Of a DNA stretch of 64,000 bases, positions 17,963 through 27,084 are shown in pieces; positions within the stretch are counted from its first letter, which is position 1, and each line of letters starts with the position of its first letter. The DNA lies in NCBI RefSeq assembly GCF_018687635.1, contig NZ_CP061300.1, positions 1,757,424 to 1,821,423 of the forward strand. The letters run 5' to 3'. A model generated the notes under the pieces. That model searched no databases. It had not been told where the DNA came from and saw nothing but the letters and a program-made list of their open reading frames with translations. The DNA comes from Polynucleobacter sp. MWH-Braz-FAM2G (lineage in GTDB: Bacteria > Pseudomonadota > Gammaproteobacteria > Burkholderiales > Burkholderiaceae). The position numbers and the translations under genes are program-made.

Positions 17963-17991
17963 AATAAGCGTTACTTAAAGTAACGCTTATT
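17963..17991 (-). terminator. 29-bp near-perfect palindrome; probable terminator or binding site
   Basis: Two 14-base arms that are exact reverse complements (AATAAGCGTTACTT and its complement) flank a single A. It overlaps the stop codon of the zinc-ribbon gene on the minus strand, at the end of the long nar array. As RNA it would be a stable hairpin with a minimal loop; the trailing T run is weak. A 16-bp core (TTACTTAAAGTAACGC) recurs at 39583-39598 beside the right boundary, so it may instead be a recombination or protein-binding site. Confidence 0.5.
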
Positions 17992-18166
17992 AATTTTGCA
18001 GTTGCCTTGCTTTATTAGCTATCGCTCTATTTTCAATGCATCTATGGCAACGTAGTGTTTTTGTAATTTTGCCTCGACTTCGAGAGATGATTGTCTGCAA
18101 ACGATTAACGGGAATTAACATTCCACAGCTAGGACAAATTTTAGATGTCTGACCATTCTCAGCCAT
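17990..18166 (-). CDS. Small zinc-ribbon protein (58 aa)
   Basis: The minus strand encodes 58 residues beginning MAENGQTSKICPSCGMLIPV. Two CxxC knuckles, CPSC (residues 11-14) and CHRC (40-43), are spaced as in zinc ribbons, and the rest is basic (RSRGKITKTL, NKARQLQN), suggesting nucleic-acid or protein contacts. A purine-rich GAGGGG lies 14 bases upstream of the ATG, a longer spacing than ideal. It is the last frame of the nar array inside the island's left end. It is not a recognised nitrate-reductase gene. Confidence 0.55.
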   Translation of the reverse strand: MAENGQTSKICPSCGMLIPVNRLQTIISRSRGKITKTLRCHRCIENRAIANKARQLQN

Positions 18167-18200
18167 AGAATAATTCAGCCCCTCAAATTGATATTAGTAG

Positions 18201-18422
18201 TCAAGACTTGTCTTCAAAAATATGGGGAATTTGATCTACTAGCACTCTTTTAGAAATGGCAACGGACTCATTAACATCCGACTCAACCAATTTCCTTGCG
18301 TTAGCGCAACTATTTCGGTGCTGGCAGTTAGCTAAAGTGCCGCTATTTTTCTGATTTTGGTACGTAGTACAGGAATCGCGCATCCAACTACCATCTAACG
18401 GACAAGAATCATTTGTTTTCAT
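18201..18422 (-). CDS. Small Cys-containing protein of unknown function (73 aa)
   Basis: The frame starts at an ATG (18422) preceded by GGAGGAGG, the strongest ribosome site in the island. The 73-residue product has five cysteines in its first 40 residues: 'DSCPLDGSWMRDSCTTY', then 'ANCQHRNSCANARKLVE'. A charged helical C-terminus follows. A CxxxxxC plus CxxxxC arrangement could bind a metal. It follows the HPP gene by about 95 bp on the same strand. No family is recognised. Confidence 0.6.
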   Translation of the reverse strand: MKTNDSCPLDGSWMRDSCTTYQNQKNSGTLANCQHRNSCANARKLVESDVNESVAISKRVLVDQIPHIFEDKS

Positions 18423-18516
18423 TTCGCCTCCTCCAGCCATATATACAGCCACCAATCTATAGCATCTAAGAAAATAGCCTTTGATCTAGATTAAATATGT
18501 TGCACTGCTTTCAGGC

Positions 18517-19062
18517 TTATTGTGATTTGATCTTTGCCGGGTATGGATGCTTCGTAATCTGCCCATATATATACGCAACGATAACCAATACAACTGAGTC
18601 TGCAAAAACAGGATATAAAGCAAAGTAATAGTTAGTAATTTTTCCCGTTGAAATGAAGAGTGCTAGCATTAGAGCGGTTGGCTGAAAACACTTCAATGCA
18701 TACATTGCAATTGCTGAAGCAGAAACACTTAGGATCATCGCAATATTTGACTCAGGAAAGATATAAATGCTTGCGGAAGCCAACAGCGCAGAGACAACAT
18801 TTCCCTCAATAATAGTTTTTGGATGAAACATTGGACTGGCTGGCATCAATAAGATCATTAGTGCTGTTACCAAAAAAACAGCATTAATTTCCATTGATTT
18901 ATCTGCTGGCCCAACAAATTCATTAACAAGGACAACGGCCATAATTAAGACATCTAGCCCAAAACAGACTCTTAAGATATCTAGCCAACTAAAGCCATAT
19001 GGATCTGGTGGGATACATTTTTTTATATACGCACGCACCTTTTCCCATTCTATTTTCTTCAT
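18517..19062 (-). CDS. HPP-family membrane protein
   Basis: This 181-residue protein has four to five membrane helices. 'LLMPASPMFHPKTIIEGNVVSALLA' near residues 70-94 corresponds to the HPP-family region with a conserved Pro-rich 'SP..QP' and 'GHxxSA' pattern, although the signature is changed. HPP proteins are poorly characterised integral membrane proteins; a plant chloroplast member transports nitrite. It sits downstream of narI, carbonic anhydrase and a nitroreductase on the same strand, which makes a role in nitrite or anion movement plausible but unproven. Confidence 0.7.
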   Translation of the reverse strand: MKKIEWEKVRAYIKKCIPPDPYGFSWLDILRVCFGLDVLIMAVVLVNEFVGPADKSMEINAVFLVTALMILLMPASPMFHPKTIIEGNVVSALLASASIYIFPESNIAMILSVSASAIAMYALKCFQPTALMLALFISTGKITNYYFALYPVFADSVVLVIVAYIYGQITKHPYPAKIKSQ

Positions 19063-19101
19063 ACCTGAAATGTATCAGATACCCCAAAGGAAAGACAAAT
19101 G

Positions 19102-19692
19102 CTAATACTTGAGAGTAGTAACAAATTCAGTAGGGATCATTCGCGGTTTAGCAGGAGTTGCTCGATCAGGCGTTCCAATATTAATAAAGCATAAGGGATC
19201 CTCATGATCTTTTAAGCCAAACAGATCTCTAACAGGCTTCATATACATAGATTTACCGCTAGTAGGGCTGGCACCAAACCCCATAGCATTTGCCATCAGA
19301 AAAATATTCTGAATAGCACAACCCGCTGAAATAATGCGCTCACTAGGAGGAACTTCTGACTCTGTTCCCCTGGCATTGACAATTGCCAACATCACCAACG
19401 GCGCTCTATGCGCCTTAACCATAGCATCTTGAATCTGCTGTTCGGTGGCATCCGGATCGCGCTCAACAAGTGATTTTGCAAATGCATCAGCCAGCAACCC
19501 CCTGCACTCCAATGGGCAAATTACAAACCTCCAAGGTCTCGTTAGATTGTGATCTGGAGCTGTAGCAGCCATCGAAAACATTAAATCCAACTGCTCTTGT
19601 GAAGGCCCTGGCTGGAATAAACGTTTAGGCAAATATGACTGACGTGAAGAAATTAGCGCTGCGGCCATTTCTGTCATTGAATTATTTGGCAT
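19102..19692 (-). CDS. Nitroreductase-family flavoprotein (YdjA-like)
   Basis: This 196-residue protein is a compact nitroreductase: 'ALISSRQSYLPKRLFQPGPS' near the N-terminus (FMN-phosphate-binding Arg/Ser), 'MAATAPDHNLTRPWRFVIC' near 43-61, and 'SAGCAIQNIFLMANAMGFGA' near 122-141. It would bind FMN and use NAD(P)H. The start at 19692 has GGAG nine bases upstream and overlaps the carbonic anhydrase stop by 11 bp, so the pair is translationally coupled. Substrate unknown; YdjA-type enzymes reduce nitroaromatics weakly in vitro. Confidence 0.85.
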   Translation of the reverse strand: MPNNSMTEMAAALISSRQSYLPKRLFQPGPSQEQLDLMFSMAATAPDHNLTRPWRFVICPLECRGLLADAFAKSLVERDPDATEQQIQDAMVKAHRAPLVMLAIVNARGTESEVPPSERIISAGCAIQNIFLMANAMGFGASPTSGKSMYMKPVRDLFGLKDHEDPLCFINIGTPDRATPAKPRMIPTEFVTTLKY

Positions 19693-20356
19693 GCTTGATC
19701 TCTCCATCAAATTGATCGTCTAAATAAGGGCCTGTTCCACAGTTATCTGCAGAATGTGCCGGAATAAATTTGCCAGCAGTTACATCAAAAACTTGAACTT
19801 CGCCATCTTCGATAACGTAATACCAACCATGTAAAGTTAACTTTTTCTTTTCCACTTGTGCGCGAACCATGGGGTAGTCCATCAGCCGCTCAAGTTGCAG
19901 AACAATAGAGCGTTGCTCCACCCTCCTTAATGCCTCTGGAGTTTGCCTAACCGGCAAAAGGGCTTCCTTAATCAAGTCCAACCAAGCGGTTAAGTTAATT
20001 GCTTCTCTGGGCACCCCTTCATAGGCTGACCTTACCGCCCCACAATGACTATGCCCACAAACTACAATTCTGCTAACTTTCAATTGCATTACAGCAAATT
20101 CAATTCCTGCAGCCGTACCATGAATACCATAAGAACCATCATACGGAGGAACAATAGCCCCAACATTACGAAGAATGAATAAATCCCCAGGGCCAGTTCC
20201 AGTTAACAGATAAGGAACAATTCTTGAATCAGAGCAACCTAAAAATAAAGTTTTTGGCGATTGCCCCTGCTCTATAAGAGATTCAAACTCTTGACGATGC
20301 GCAGGAAAGTATTCTGTACGAAACTTTCTTAGTCGCTCTAATAGCTCATCTGGCAT
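19682..20356 (-). CDS. can: Beta-class carbonic anhydrase
   Basis: This 224-residue enzyme has the beta-CA zinc ligands and dyad: C41, D43 and R45 in 'LGCSDSRIVP', then H102 and C105 in 'CGHSHCGAVRS'. It hydrates CO2 to bicarbonate in the cytoplasm. The ATG at 20356 is preferred over a TTG two codons earlier because GGA sits six bases upstream. It lies 15 bp after narI and overlaps the nitroreductase gene, so it is part of the nar transcript. A carbonic anhydrase within a nar operon is uncommon; it could serve pH or bicarbonate balance during nitrate respiration. Confidence 0.92.
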   Translation of the reverse strand: MPDELLERLRKFRTEYFPAHRQEFESLIEQGQSPKTLFLGCSDSRIVPYLLTGTGPGDLFILRNVGAIVPPYDGSYGIHGTAAGIEFAVMQLKVSRIVVCGHSHCGAVRSAYEGVPREAINLTAWLDLIKEALLPVRQTPEALRRVEQRSIVLQLERLMDYPMVRAQVEKKKLTLHGWYYVIEDGEVQVFDVTAGKFIPAHSADNCGTGPYLDDQFDGEIKHAK

Positions 20357-20370
20357 CGTCAATCCAAACC

Positions 20371-21072
20371 TTACTTACGCCCAATACCGAGGCGGCGACT
20401 ACGCACTATTTGATATGGTCTTACCAAATAAGTTACAGATGCAAAGCCGCTCCAAATGTGCACTAAGCGAGTAAATGGGAAAATTAAAAAGATAGTCATA
20501 CCCAAAAACATATGCAACTTAAATACCCAATCAACACCACTCAGCAGAGCAACTGCGCCTGAATTAAAGGTAACGATATCTTGAGCCCAACCAGCGAATT
20601 TCATCATCATTGAGCCATCTAAATGTTGCCCTGAAAGCGGGATGGTCGCAAGTCCAAGCAAAAGCTGAAACCACAAAATGACAGCAATCAAAATATCGCT
20701 AGTTTTTGAAGTCGCTCTAATGCGATCATCTGTTAAACGACGATGTAACAGAATCGTCAGACCAATAAACCCAAACGTTCCAGCAATACCTCCTGTTGCC
20801 ATAGCCATTACTTGCTTTTGCCCTGCAGTAATGAATGGCTCATACAAGAAGTGCGGCGTTAGCATTCCAAAGAAATGGCCGAAAAATAAGAATAAAACTC
20901 CAACATGAAAAAAGATACTTCCTATGCGCAACTGTTTTTTACGTAATAGCTGACTAGAATCGCTTTTCCAGGTGTATTGGTCTCGATCAAATCGAATTAA
21001 GCTACCTACAAAAAAAACTGTCAGGCAGATGTATGGGTAAATTCCAAAAATAAAAGTATCTAAATAGCTCAT
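20371..21072 (-). CDS. narI: Respiratory nitrate reductase gamma subunit NarI
   Basis: This 233-residue membrane subunit has five helices. 'GIYPYICLTVFFVGSLIRF' opens the protein, 'IFFHVGVLFLFFGHFFGML' (about 52-70) and 'KLHMFLGMTIFLIFPFTRLVHIWS' (about 185-208) carry the His residues that bind two b hemes. NarI takes electrons from quinol and passes them to NarH. Its ATG overlaps the narJ stop (ATGA). Length matches E. coli NarI. Confidence 0.96.
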   Translation of the reverse strand: MSYLDTFIFGIYPYICLTVFFVGSLIRFDRDQYTWKSDSSQLLRKKQLRIGSIFFHVGVLFLFFGHFFGMLTPHFLYEPFITAGQKQVMAMATGGIAGTFGFIGLTILLHRRLTDDRIRATSKTSDILIAVILWFQLLLGLATIPLSGQHLDGSMMMKFAGWAQDIVTFNSGAVALLSGVDWVFKLHMFLGMTIFLIFPFTRLVHIWSGFASVTYLVRPYQIVRSRRLGIGRK

Positions 21073-21746
21073 GACTGAACTCCCTCTAATTCTTTTGCGC
21101 GCTTCACAAAGTGCATTGGTTGCGCTTCCCCTGGTTTAGATTGACCTCGCGTGGAGCAACCGCTAAATGCTGGTGGCTCCGCCCACTCCTCATCCATAGA
21201 ATTTTCTTCAGGTTTTAAGTCAACAATCTTGAACTTTTCACCTGAAAACTCAATGGCAGCAGCAATTAGCCATGCATACTGATTATTACGAGATACCAAA
21301 GTTGAATACACTGCGTTCAAAATGTGAGCCATTTCGCCAATAAATTGCTTAGCCTGGTCCAATGGAAGCGTTGAAGCAAACTCAAGAATGATGGGTAAAT
21401 GATCAGGCAACTCATTGGCGCTTAATTGCAAACCACCTTCTTTATAAGTTTGCAGCAAATCCACCATTGCCTGACCTCGCTCACGTGAGTCTCCATGGAC
21501 ATGCTCAAATAGATGCAAAGAGGTTGCTCTGCCGCGATCAAAGCACTCTACATAGTTTTCTTGTGAATCAAATAAATCAGATGTTTGCAAAGAATTTACA
21601 AAATCTACCAAACCGCCATGCACCTTCTTACTTAGCTTTGGCATGCCATTTAAAGCCTCAGCAACTTCAGTTAAATGCTCCATCAATTCCTGATCGGGAT
21701 ATTGCAGCAATCTAGATAACGCTCTTAAAGGTAATGAATGTTTCAT
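21069..21746 (-). CDS. narJ: Nitrate reductase assembly chaperone NarJ
   Basis: This 225-residue helical protein of the TorD/DmsD family has the NarJ features 'LRALSRLLQYPDQELMEHL' at the N-terminus and 'HLFEHVHGDSRERGQAMVDL' near 78-97. It binds apo-NarG and guides insertion of the molybdenum cofactor before the complex docks on NarI. It lies between narH and narI in the canonical order, with a 9-bp gap to narH and a 4-bp overlap with narI. Confidence 0.95.
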   Translation of the reverse strand: MKHSLPLRALSRLLQYPDQELMEHLTEVAEALNGMPKLSKKVHGGLVDFVNSLQTSDLFDSQENYVECFDRGRATSLHLFEHVHGDSRERGQAMVDLLQTYKEGGLQLSANELPDHLPIILEFASTLPLDQAKQFIGEMAHILNAVYSTLVSRNNQYAWLIAAAIEFSGEKFKIVDLKPEENSMDEEWAEPPAFSGCSTRGQSKPGEAQPMHFVKRAKELEGVQS

Positions 21747-21755
21747 TCTTTCTCC

Positions 21756-23279
21756 TTACACTGCAGGCTTGATTGGAATAGTCCGACGTTTTGTGCCGCC
21801 GAATAAGCTTAATTCAGAGTCGCCATCAGAACAGCCATTACCGAAAGTAAATCCACAGCCACCTTTCATATCAAAAGTGTTTTCAGCGTACTCTCGGTGC
21901 GAAGTTGGAATCACAAAACGATCTTCGTAGTTTGCAATTGCCATAATCTGATACATATCCTCAACCTGATCTTCAGATATGCCGGCCTGTTTAATAGCTT
22001 CTAGATTTCTGGTTCCGTCTACATGCTTATCCCGTTGCCATGCGCGCATTGCCAACATCTTCTCAAGAGCAGACACGACCGGCGCCTCATCACCAGCCGT
22101 CAACATATTGGCTAGATACTGAACTGGTATACGCAATTGCTTCACATCAGGAATATGTCCATTGACACCAACATAACCAGCTTCGACTGCACCTGTTACT
22201 GGAGACAATGGTGGAACATACCAAACCATCGGCAAGGTTCTGTATTCAGGGTGGAGCGGTAATGCGATCTTCCAATCCATCGCCATCTTGTATACAGGGC
22301 TTTTCTTTGCTGATTCAACCCATGAAGGTGGAACGCCATCCAATAAGGCTTGCTTTTGAACTTCAGGATCGTTTGGATCTAAAAATACTTTTAATTGAGC
22401 GTTATAGAGATCCTTTTCATTTTCAACGCTGGCAGCATTTTCAATTTGATCAGCGTCATACAACATCACCCCCAAATACCGGATACGTCCAACGCAGGTT
22501 TCAGAACATACCGTAGGTTGACCAGCCTCGATACGTGGATAGCAGAAAATACACTTCTCTGCTTTGCCGCTCTTCCAGTTGTAATAAATCTTTTTGTATG
22601 GGCAGGCTGATACGCACATACGCCAGCCGCGACATTTATCTTGATCAATCAGAACAATGCCATCTTCTTCACGTTTGTATATAGAACCTGATGGGCATGA
22701 TGCAACGCATGCTGGATTTAGGCAATGCTCGCAAAGCCTTGGCATATACATCATGAAGGTATTTTCAAACTGACCCCATACATCTTTTTGCATTTGATCA
22801 AAGTTTGAATCTTTACTTCGTTTGACGAACTCACCACCAAGAATTTCTTCCCAGTTTGGACCCCATTCAATCTTTTCCATCCGCTTGCCAGTAATCAAAC
22901 TACGTGGTCGTGCTGTTGGAGCCGCCTTTGATTCTAGTGCTGACTGAAGATGCTCATAGTCAAATGTAAATGGCTCATAGTAATCATCAATTTCAGGCAG
23001 ATTTGGATTGCCAAATAAATTCATCCAAATCTTGGATCTACCACCTTGTTTAGGCTCAATCTTGCCATTGCTTTTACGCTTCCAGCCACCCTTCCATTTC
23101 TCTTGATCTTCCCAGTTTTTAGGATATCCAATGCCAGGCTTTGACTCCACGTTATTGAACCAAGCGTATTCCATGCCAGGACGGTTGGTCCAAACTTGTT
23201 TACAAGTAACTGAACAAGTGTGACAACCAATACACTTATCCAAGTTCAAAACCATGCCAATTTGTGCGCGAATTTTCAT
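21756..23279 (-). CDS. narH: Respiratory nitrate reductase beta subunit NarH
   Basis: This 507-residue iron-sulfur subunit has four cysteine groups: 'CIGCHTCSVTCKQVW' at about 17-31, 'CEHCLNPACVASCPSGS' near 183, 'CRGWRMCVSACPYKK' near 216 (Trp in place of one Cys, as in the [3Fe-4S] site of known NarH), and 'CIFCYPR...CSETC' beyond 243. It relays electrons from NarI hemes to NarG on the cytoplasmic face. Start and length are canonical. Confidence 0.97.
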   Translation of the reverse strand: MKIRAQIGMVLNLDKCIGCHTCSVTCKQVWTNRPGMEYAWFNNVESKPGIGYPKNWEDQEKWKGGWKRKSNGKIEPKQGGRSKIWMNLFGNPNLPEIDDYYEPFTFDYEHLQSALESKAAPTARPRSLITGKRMEKIEWGPNWEEILGGEFVKRSKDSNFDQMQKDVWGQFENTFMMYMPRLCEHCLNPACVASCPSGSIYKREEDGIVLIDQDKCRGWRMCVSACPYKKIYYNWKSGKAEKCIFCYPRIEAGQPTVCSETCVGRIRYLGVMLYDADQIENAASVENEKDLYNAQLKVFLDPNDPEVQKQALLDGVPPSWVESAKKSPVYKMAMDWKIALPLHPEYRTLPMVWYVPPLSPVTGAVEAGYVGVNGHIPDVKQLRIPVQYLANMLTAGDEAPVVSALEKMLAMRAWQRDKHVDGTRNLEAIKQAGISEDQVEDMYQIMAIANYEDRFVIPTSHREYAENTFDMKGGCGFTFGNGCSDGDSELSLFGGTKRRTIPIKPAV

Positions 23280-23291
23280 CTTATTTCTCCG

Positions 23292-26200
23292 TTACGCTTG
23301 AACTGTGTTGGCATTTTCACTATCAAGCCAATCAATATTTCGCATTTTTCGAACCTTCACAAATTCATCGCGATTCGTGCCAATCGTTCCGTAATAGTTA
23401 AATCCGTAACTTAATTGGGCATAACCACCAATCATGTGAGTAGGCTTAAGAACAATTCTCGTTACTGAGTTATGAATTCCACCACGCATACCCGTAATTT
23501 CTGATCCAGGAGTATTAATAATCTTTTCCTGCGCGTGATACATCATGATCATTCCTGGGTTTACCCGTTGACTTACCACTGCTCTAGCTGCAATTGCGCC
23601 ATTCGTGTTGTACAACTCAACCCAGTCGTTATCGACAATGCCTGCTTTTGCAGCATCGTCTTCACTCAACCAAACCACTGGGCCACCGCGATTTAAAGTC
23701 AACATCATCAAGTTGTCGCTGTATGTTGAATGAATGCCCCACTTTTGGTGCGGTGTAATGAAATTAAGCACAATTTCATTATTCCCATTTGGCTTAATAC
23801 CTTCAACCTCACCAATGGTCTTCAAGTCAACTGGCGGTCTGTATGAAACGAACCCTTCGCCAAATGCTCTCATCCACTTGTGATCTTGATAAAACTGCTG
23901 ACGACCAGTGAGTGTTCTCCATGGAATGTATTCATGAACATTGGTGTAGCCTGCGTTATAAGAAACTTTCTCACTTTCTAAACCTGACCATGTAGGCGAG
24001 CTAATAATTTTTCTTGGCTGAGCCTGGATATCACGGAACCGAATTTTTTCGTCTTCGCGATGCAGGGCTAAATGGGCGTGTTCACGACCGGTGATTTTTG
24101 AAAGCGCATCCCAAGCTTTAACAGCTACGTGCCCGTTAGTTTCGGGAGCTAGCATTAAAACCACTTCAGCAGCATCAATATCTGTGGAGATTTTTGCCAT
24201 GCCCGCCATTTCGCCGTGCTCAACTTTGCCATTAAGCTCACGTAGCTGCTCGACCTCAACTTTCGTATCCCAGGCGATTCCTTTGCCACCATTGCCAACC
24301 TTATCCATTAGCGGGCCAAGAGCGGTAAATCGATTAAAGGTATTTGGATAATCCCTTTCCACCACGGTCATCTGTGGAGCAGTTTTTCCTGGGATTAAGT
24401 CGCATTCGCCTTTTTTCCATTCCTGCACATCAAATGCTTGCGCCAATTCTGCAGGGGTGTCATGCATTAATGGGGTAAGAACAATTTCTTTTTCCACTCC
24501 AAGATGTCCAACACATACTTCGGAGAACTTTTTAGCAAATCCTTTGTAAATTTCCCAGTCACTGCGCGCTTCCCATGCAGGATCTACTGCTGTAGATAAA
24601 GGATGGATAAATGGATGCATGTCACTGGTATTCAAATCATTTTTTTCATACCATGTTGCAGTTGGTAAAACGATATCTGAATACAAGCAAGTTGTACTCA
24701 TCCGGAAATCGAGCGTAACCAATAAATCCAACTTGCCTTCTGGTGCTTTGTCGTGCCACTCAACCTCAGATGGCCGTGCCTCATCCTTGCCTAAATCCTT
24801 GCCCTGCACTCCATGGCTTGTACCTAATAGGTGCTTTAAGAAGTACTCATGGCCCTTGCCTGATGAGCCCAAAATATTTGAACGCCATACAAACATATTG
24901 CGTGGCCAGTTATTTGGGTGATCAGGGTCCTCGCAACTCATCTCTAGGGAGCCAGCTTTAAGGCTCTTAACCGCATACTCCTTTGGATCTTCACCAGCAG
25001 CAATTGCTTCTTTAACAACATTCAAAGGATTAGTTTTGAGCTGAGGAGCTGAAGGCAACCACCCCATTCGCTCAGCACGAACGTTGTAGTCAATCATGCT
25101 GCCTTTATAGTCATCTTTATTCGCTAGAGGAGATAACACTTCCTCCATACCCAATTTTTCATAACGCCACTGATCGGTATGAGCATAGAAGAAGCTAGTA
25201 GAGTTCTGTTGGCGTGGTGGACGAATCCAATCCAACGCAAATGCTAATGCGGTCCAGCCTGTTTGTGGGCGCAGTTTTTCCTGTCCAACATAGTGCGCCC
25301 AACCACCACCGCTTTGACCAATACAGCCGCACATCATCAACATATTGATAATGCCGCGATAGTTCATATCACAGTGGTACCAATGGTTCATGGCGGCACC
25401 AATAATGACCATGGACTTACCTTTAGTCTTCTCAGCGTTGTCGGCAAACTGACGTGCAACGGCGATTACTTGATCACGTTTAACGCCAGTGATTGATTCT
25501 TGCCATGCTGGCGTATAAGGCACGTTGTCATCGTATGATTTTGCGCAATCGCCGCCCAAACCTCTATCAATGCCATAATTGCCAGCCAATAAATCGAAAA
25601 CAGTTGCTACATAAACTTCTTTTGAAGCTCCATTCTCAACAAAGGACATTTTTTTAGCAGGGATATTACGCACTAAAACATCGCTTTGCTTATTCACATC
25701 AAAGTGAGGCGTGTCAATACCGCCAAAGTAAGGGAATCCAACAGGCACCACATCATGAATCGCCTGATCCTCCATCAAAGACAACTTGAGGGTTACCTCG
25801 TTATCATGATGCGCTTCTTTGGACTCAAGATTCCATTTGCCTTGATCTTTACGACCTTCTTGGCCCCATCTAAAACCAATTGAGCCATATGGAACTACAG
25901 GCTTGCCAGCAGTATCTAACGCTACCGTTTTCCACTCAGATCCATTGGTTTGACCTAAATTACCTTCGAAGTCACTTGTGCGAGCATATCGACCAGGTAC
26001 CAATACTGTTCTGCCGTCTTCAAGCGTCTTTTCTTCTAACACAACCAGATTTGGCATATCAGTGTAGCGACGCACATAGTCATCAAAATATTCAGTGCGC
26101 TTATTGAAATAAAACTCTTTCAAAATCACATGACCCATCGCCATTGCGATCGCAGCATCAGTGCCTTGCTTTGGGTGCATCCAGATATCAGCCAATTTTG

Positions 26201-27065
26201 AAACTTCGGCATAGTCCGGAGTAATTGCTACTGTCTTAGCGCCCTTGTAGCGAACTTCAGTGAAAAAGTGCGCATCAGGAGTTCTTGTTTGCGGGACATT
26301 GGAACCCCAGGCAATGATGTATGTCGAGTTATACCAATCAGCTGATTCAGGCACGTCCGTTTGCTCACCCCAAATTTGTGGGCTAGCTGGCGGCAAATCG
26401 CAATACCAATCGTAAAAACTCATGCATACGCCGCCTATTAGACTTAAGTAACGTGAACCAGCGGCATAACTCACCATCGACATCGCTGGAATTGGTGAGA
26501 AACCGATAATACGATCTGGGCCATGCTTTTTAATGGTGTACACATTGGCAGCGGCAATGATTTCATTTACTTCATCCCATGATGTGCGAACAAAGCCGCC
26601 TTTACCGCGCATTTCTTGCCAGGTTTTTCTTTTGGCATCACTTTCAACTAATGTTGCCCAGGCATCTACTGGACTTTTTGCAACTGCTCGCACTTCTCGC
26701 CATTGTTTTAACAACTTGCCGCGAATCATTGGATACTTCACGCGATTAGCGCTATACATATACCAGCTATAACTCGCACCGCGTGCACAACCGCGCGGTT
26801 CATGGTTCGGAAGATCTGGCCTAGTACGTGGGTAATCTGTTTGCTGTGTTTCCCAAGTTACGATACCGCCCTTAACGTAAATTTTCCAAGAGCATGAACC
26901 AGTACAGTTGGTGCCATGGGTTGAGCGCACGATCTTATCGTGCTGCCAACGTGATCGGTAAGCATCCTCCCATGTACGGTCTTCGCCAGTGACCTTCCCA
27001 TGCCCCTCCGAAAATGATTCAGTATCTGTAGATAAAAATTTCAGGCGATCTAAAAAATGGCTCAT
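23292..27065 (-). CDS. narG: Respiratory nitrate reductase alpha subunit NarG
   Basis: This 1257-residue catalytic subunit belongs to the Mo-bisMGD oxidoreductases. The N-terminal [4Fe-4S] motif with a His ligand is visible in 'RSTHGTNCTGSCSWKIYV' (about 47-64), and 'FYDWYCDLPPASPQIWGEQ' near residue 220 holds the Asp that binds molybdenum in NarG. There is no Tat-type leader beyond the short 'MSHFLDRLKFL' vestige typical of cytoplasmic NarG. It reduces nitrate to nitrite facing the cytoplasm. Molybdopterin synthesis genes are not in the window. Confidence 0.98.
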   Translation of the reverse strand: MSHFLDRLKFLSTDTESFSEGHGKVTGEDRTWEDAYRSRWQHDKIVRSTHGTNCTGSCSWKIYVKGGIVTWETQQTDYPRTRPDLPNHEPRGCARGASYSWYMYSANRVKYPMIRGKLLKQWREVRAVAKSPVDAWATLVESDAKRKTWQEMRGKGGFVRTSWDEVNEIIAAANVYTIKKHGPDRIIGFSPIPAMSMVSYAAGSRYLSLIGGVCMSFYDWYCDLPPASPQIWGEQTDVPESADWYNSTYIIAWGSNVPQTRTPDAHFFTEVRYKGAKTVAITPDYAEVSKLADIWMHPKQGTDAAIAMAMGHVILKEFYFNKRTEYFDDYVRRYTDMPNLVVLEEKTLEDGRTVLVPGRYARTSDFEGNLGQTNGSEWKTVALDTAGKPVVPYGSIGFRWGQEGRKDQGKWNLESKEAHHDNEVTLKLSLMEDQAIHDVVPVGFPYFGGIDTPHFDVNKQSDVLVRNIPAKKMSFVENGASKEVYVATVFDLLAGNYGIDRGLGGDCAKSYDDNVPYTPAWQESITGVKRDQVIAVARQFADNAEKTKGKSMVIIGAAMNHWYHCDMNYRGIINMLMMCGCIGQSGGGWAHYVGQEKLRPQTGWTALAFALDWIRPPRQQNSTSFFYAHTDQWRYEKLGMEEVLSPLANKDDYKGSMIDYNVRAERMGWLPSAPQLKTNPLNVVKEAIAAGEDPKEYAVKSLKAGSLEMSCEDPDHPNNWPRNMFVWRSNILGSSGKGHEYFLKHLLGTSHGVQGKDLGKDEARPSEVEWHDKAPEGKLDLLVTLDFRMSTTCLYSDIVLPTATWYEKNDLNTSDMHPFIHPLSTAVDPAWEARSDWEIYKGFAKKFSEVCVGHLGVEKEIVLTPLMHDTPAELAQAFDVQEWKKGECDLIPGKTAPQMTVVERDYPNTFNRFTALGPLMDKVGNGGKGIAWDTKVEVEQLRELNGKVEHGEMAGMAKISTDIDAAEVVLMLAPETNGHVAVKAWDALSKITGREHAHLALHREDEKIRFRDIQAQPRKIISSPTWSGLESEKVSYNAGYTNVHEYIPWRTLTGRQQFYQDHKWMRAFGEGFVSYRPPVDLKTIGEVEGIKPNGNNEIVLNFITPHQKWGIHSTYSDNLMMLTLNRGGPVVWLSEDDAAKAGIVDNDWVELYNTNGAIAARAVVSQRVNPGMIMMYHAQEKIINTPGSEITGMRGGIHNSVTRIVLKPTHMIGGYAQLSYGFNYYGTIGTNRDEFVKVRKMRNIDWLDSENANTVQA

Positions 27066-27084
27066 ATCAATCCTTTAAATGTTC

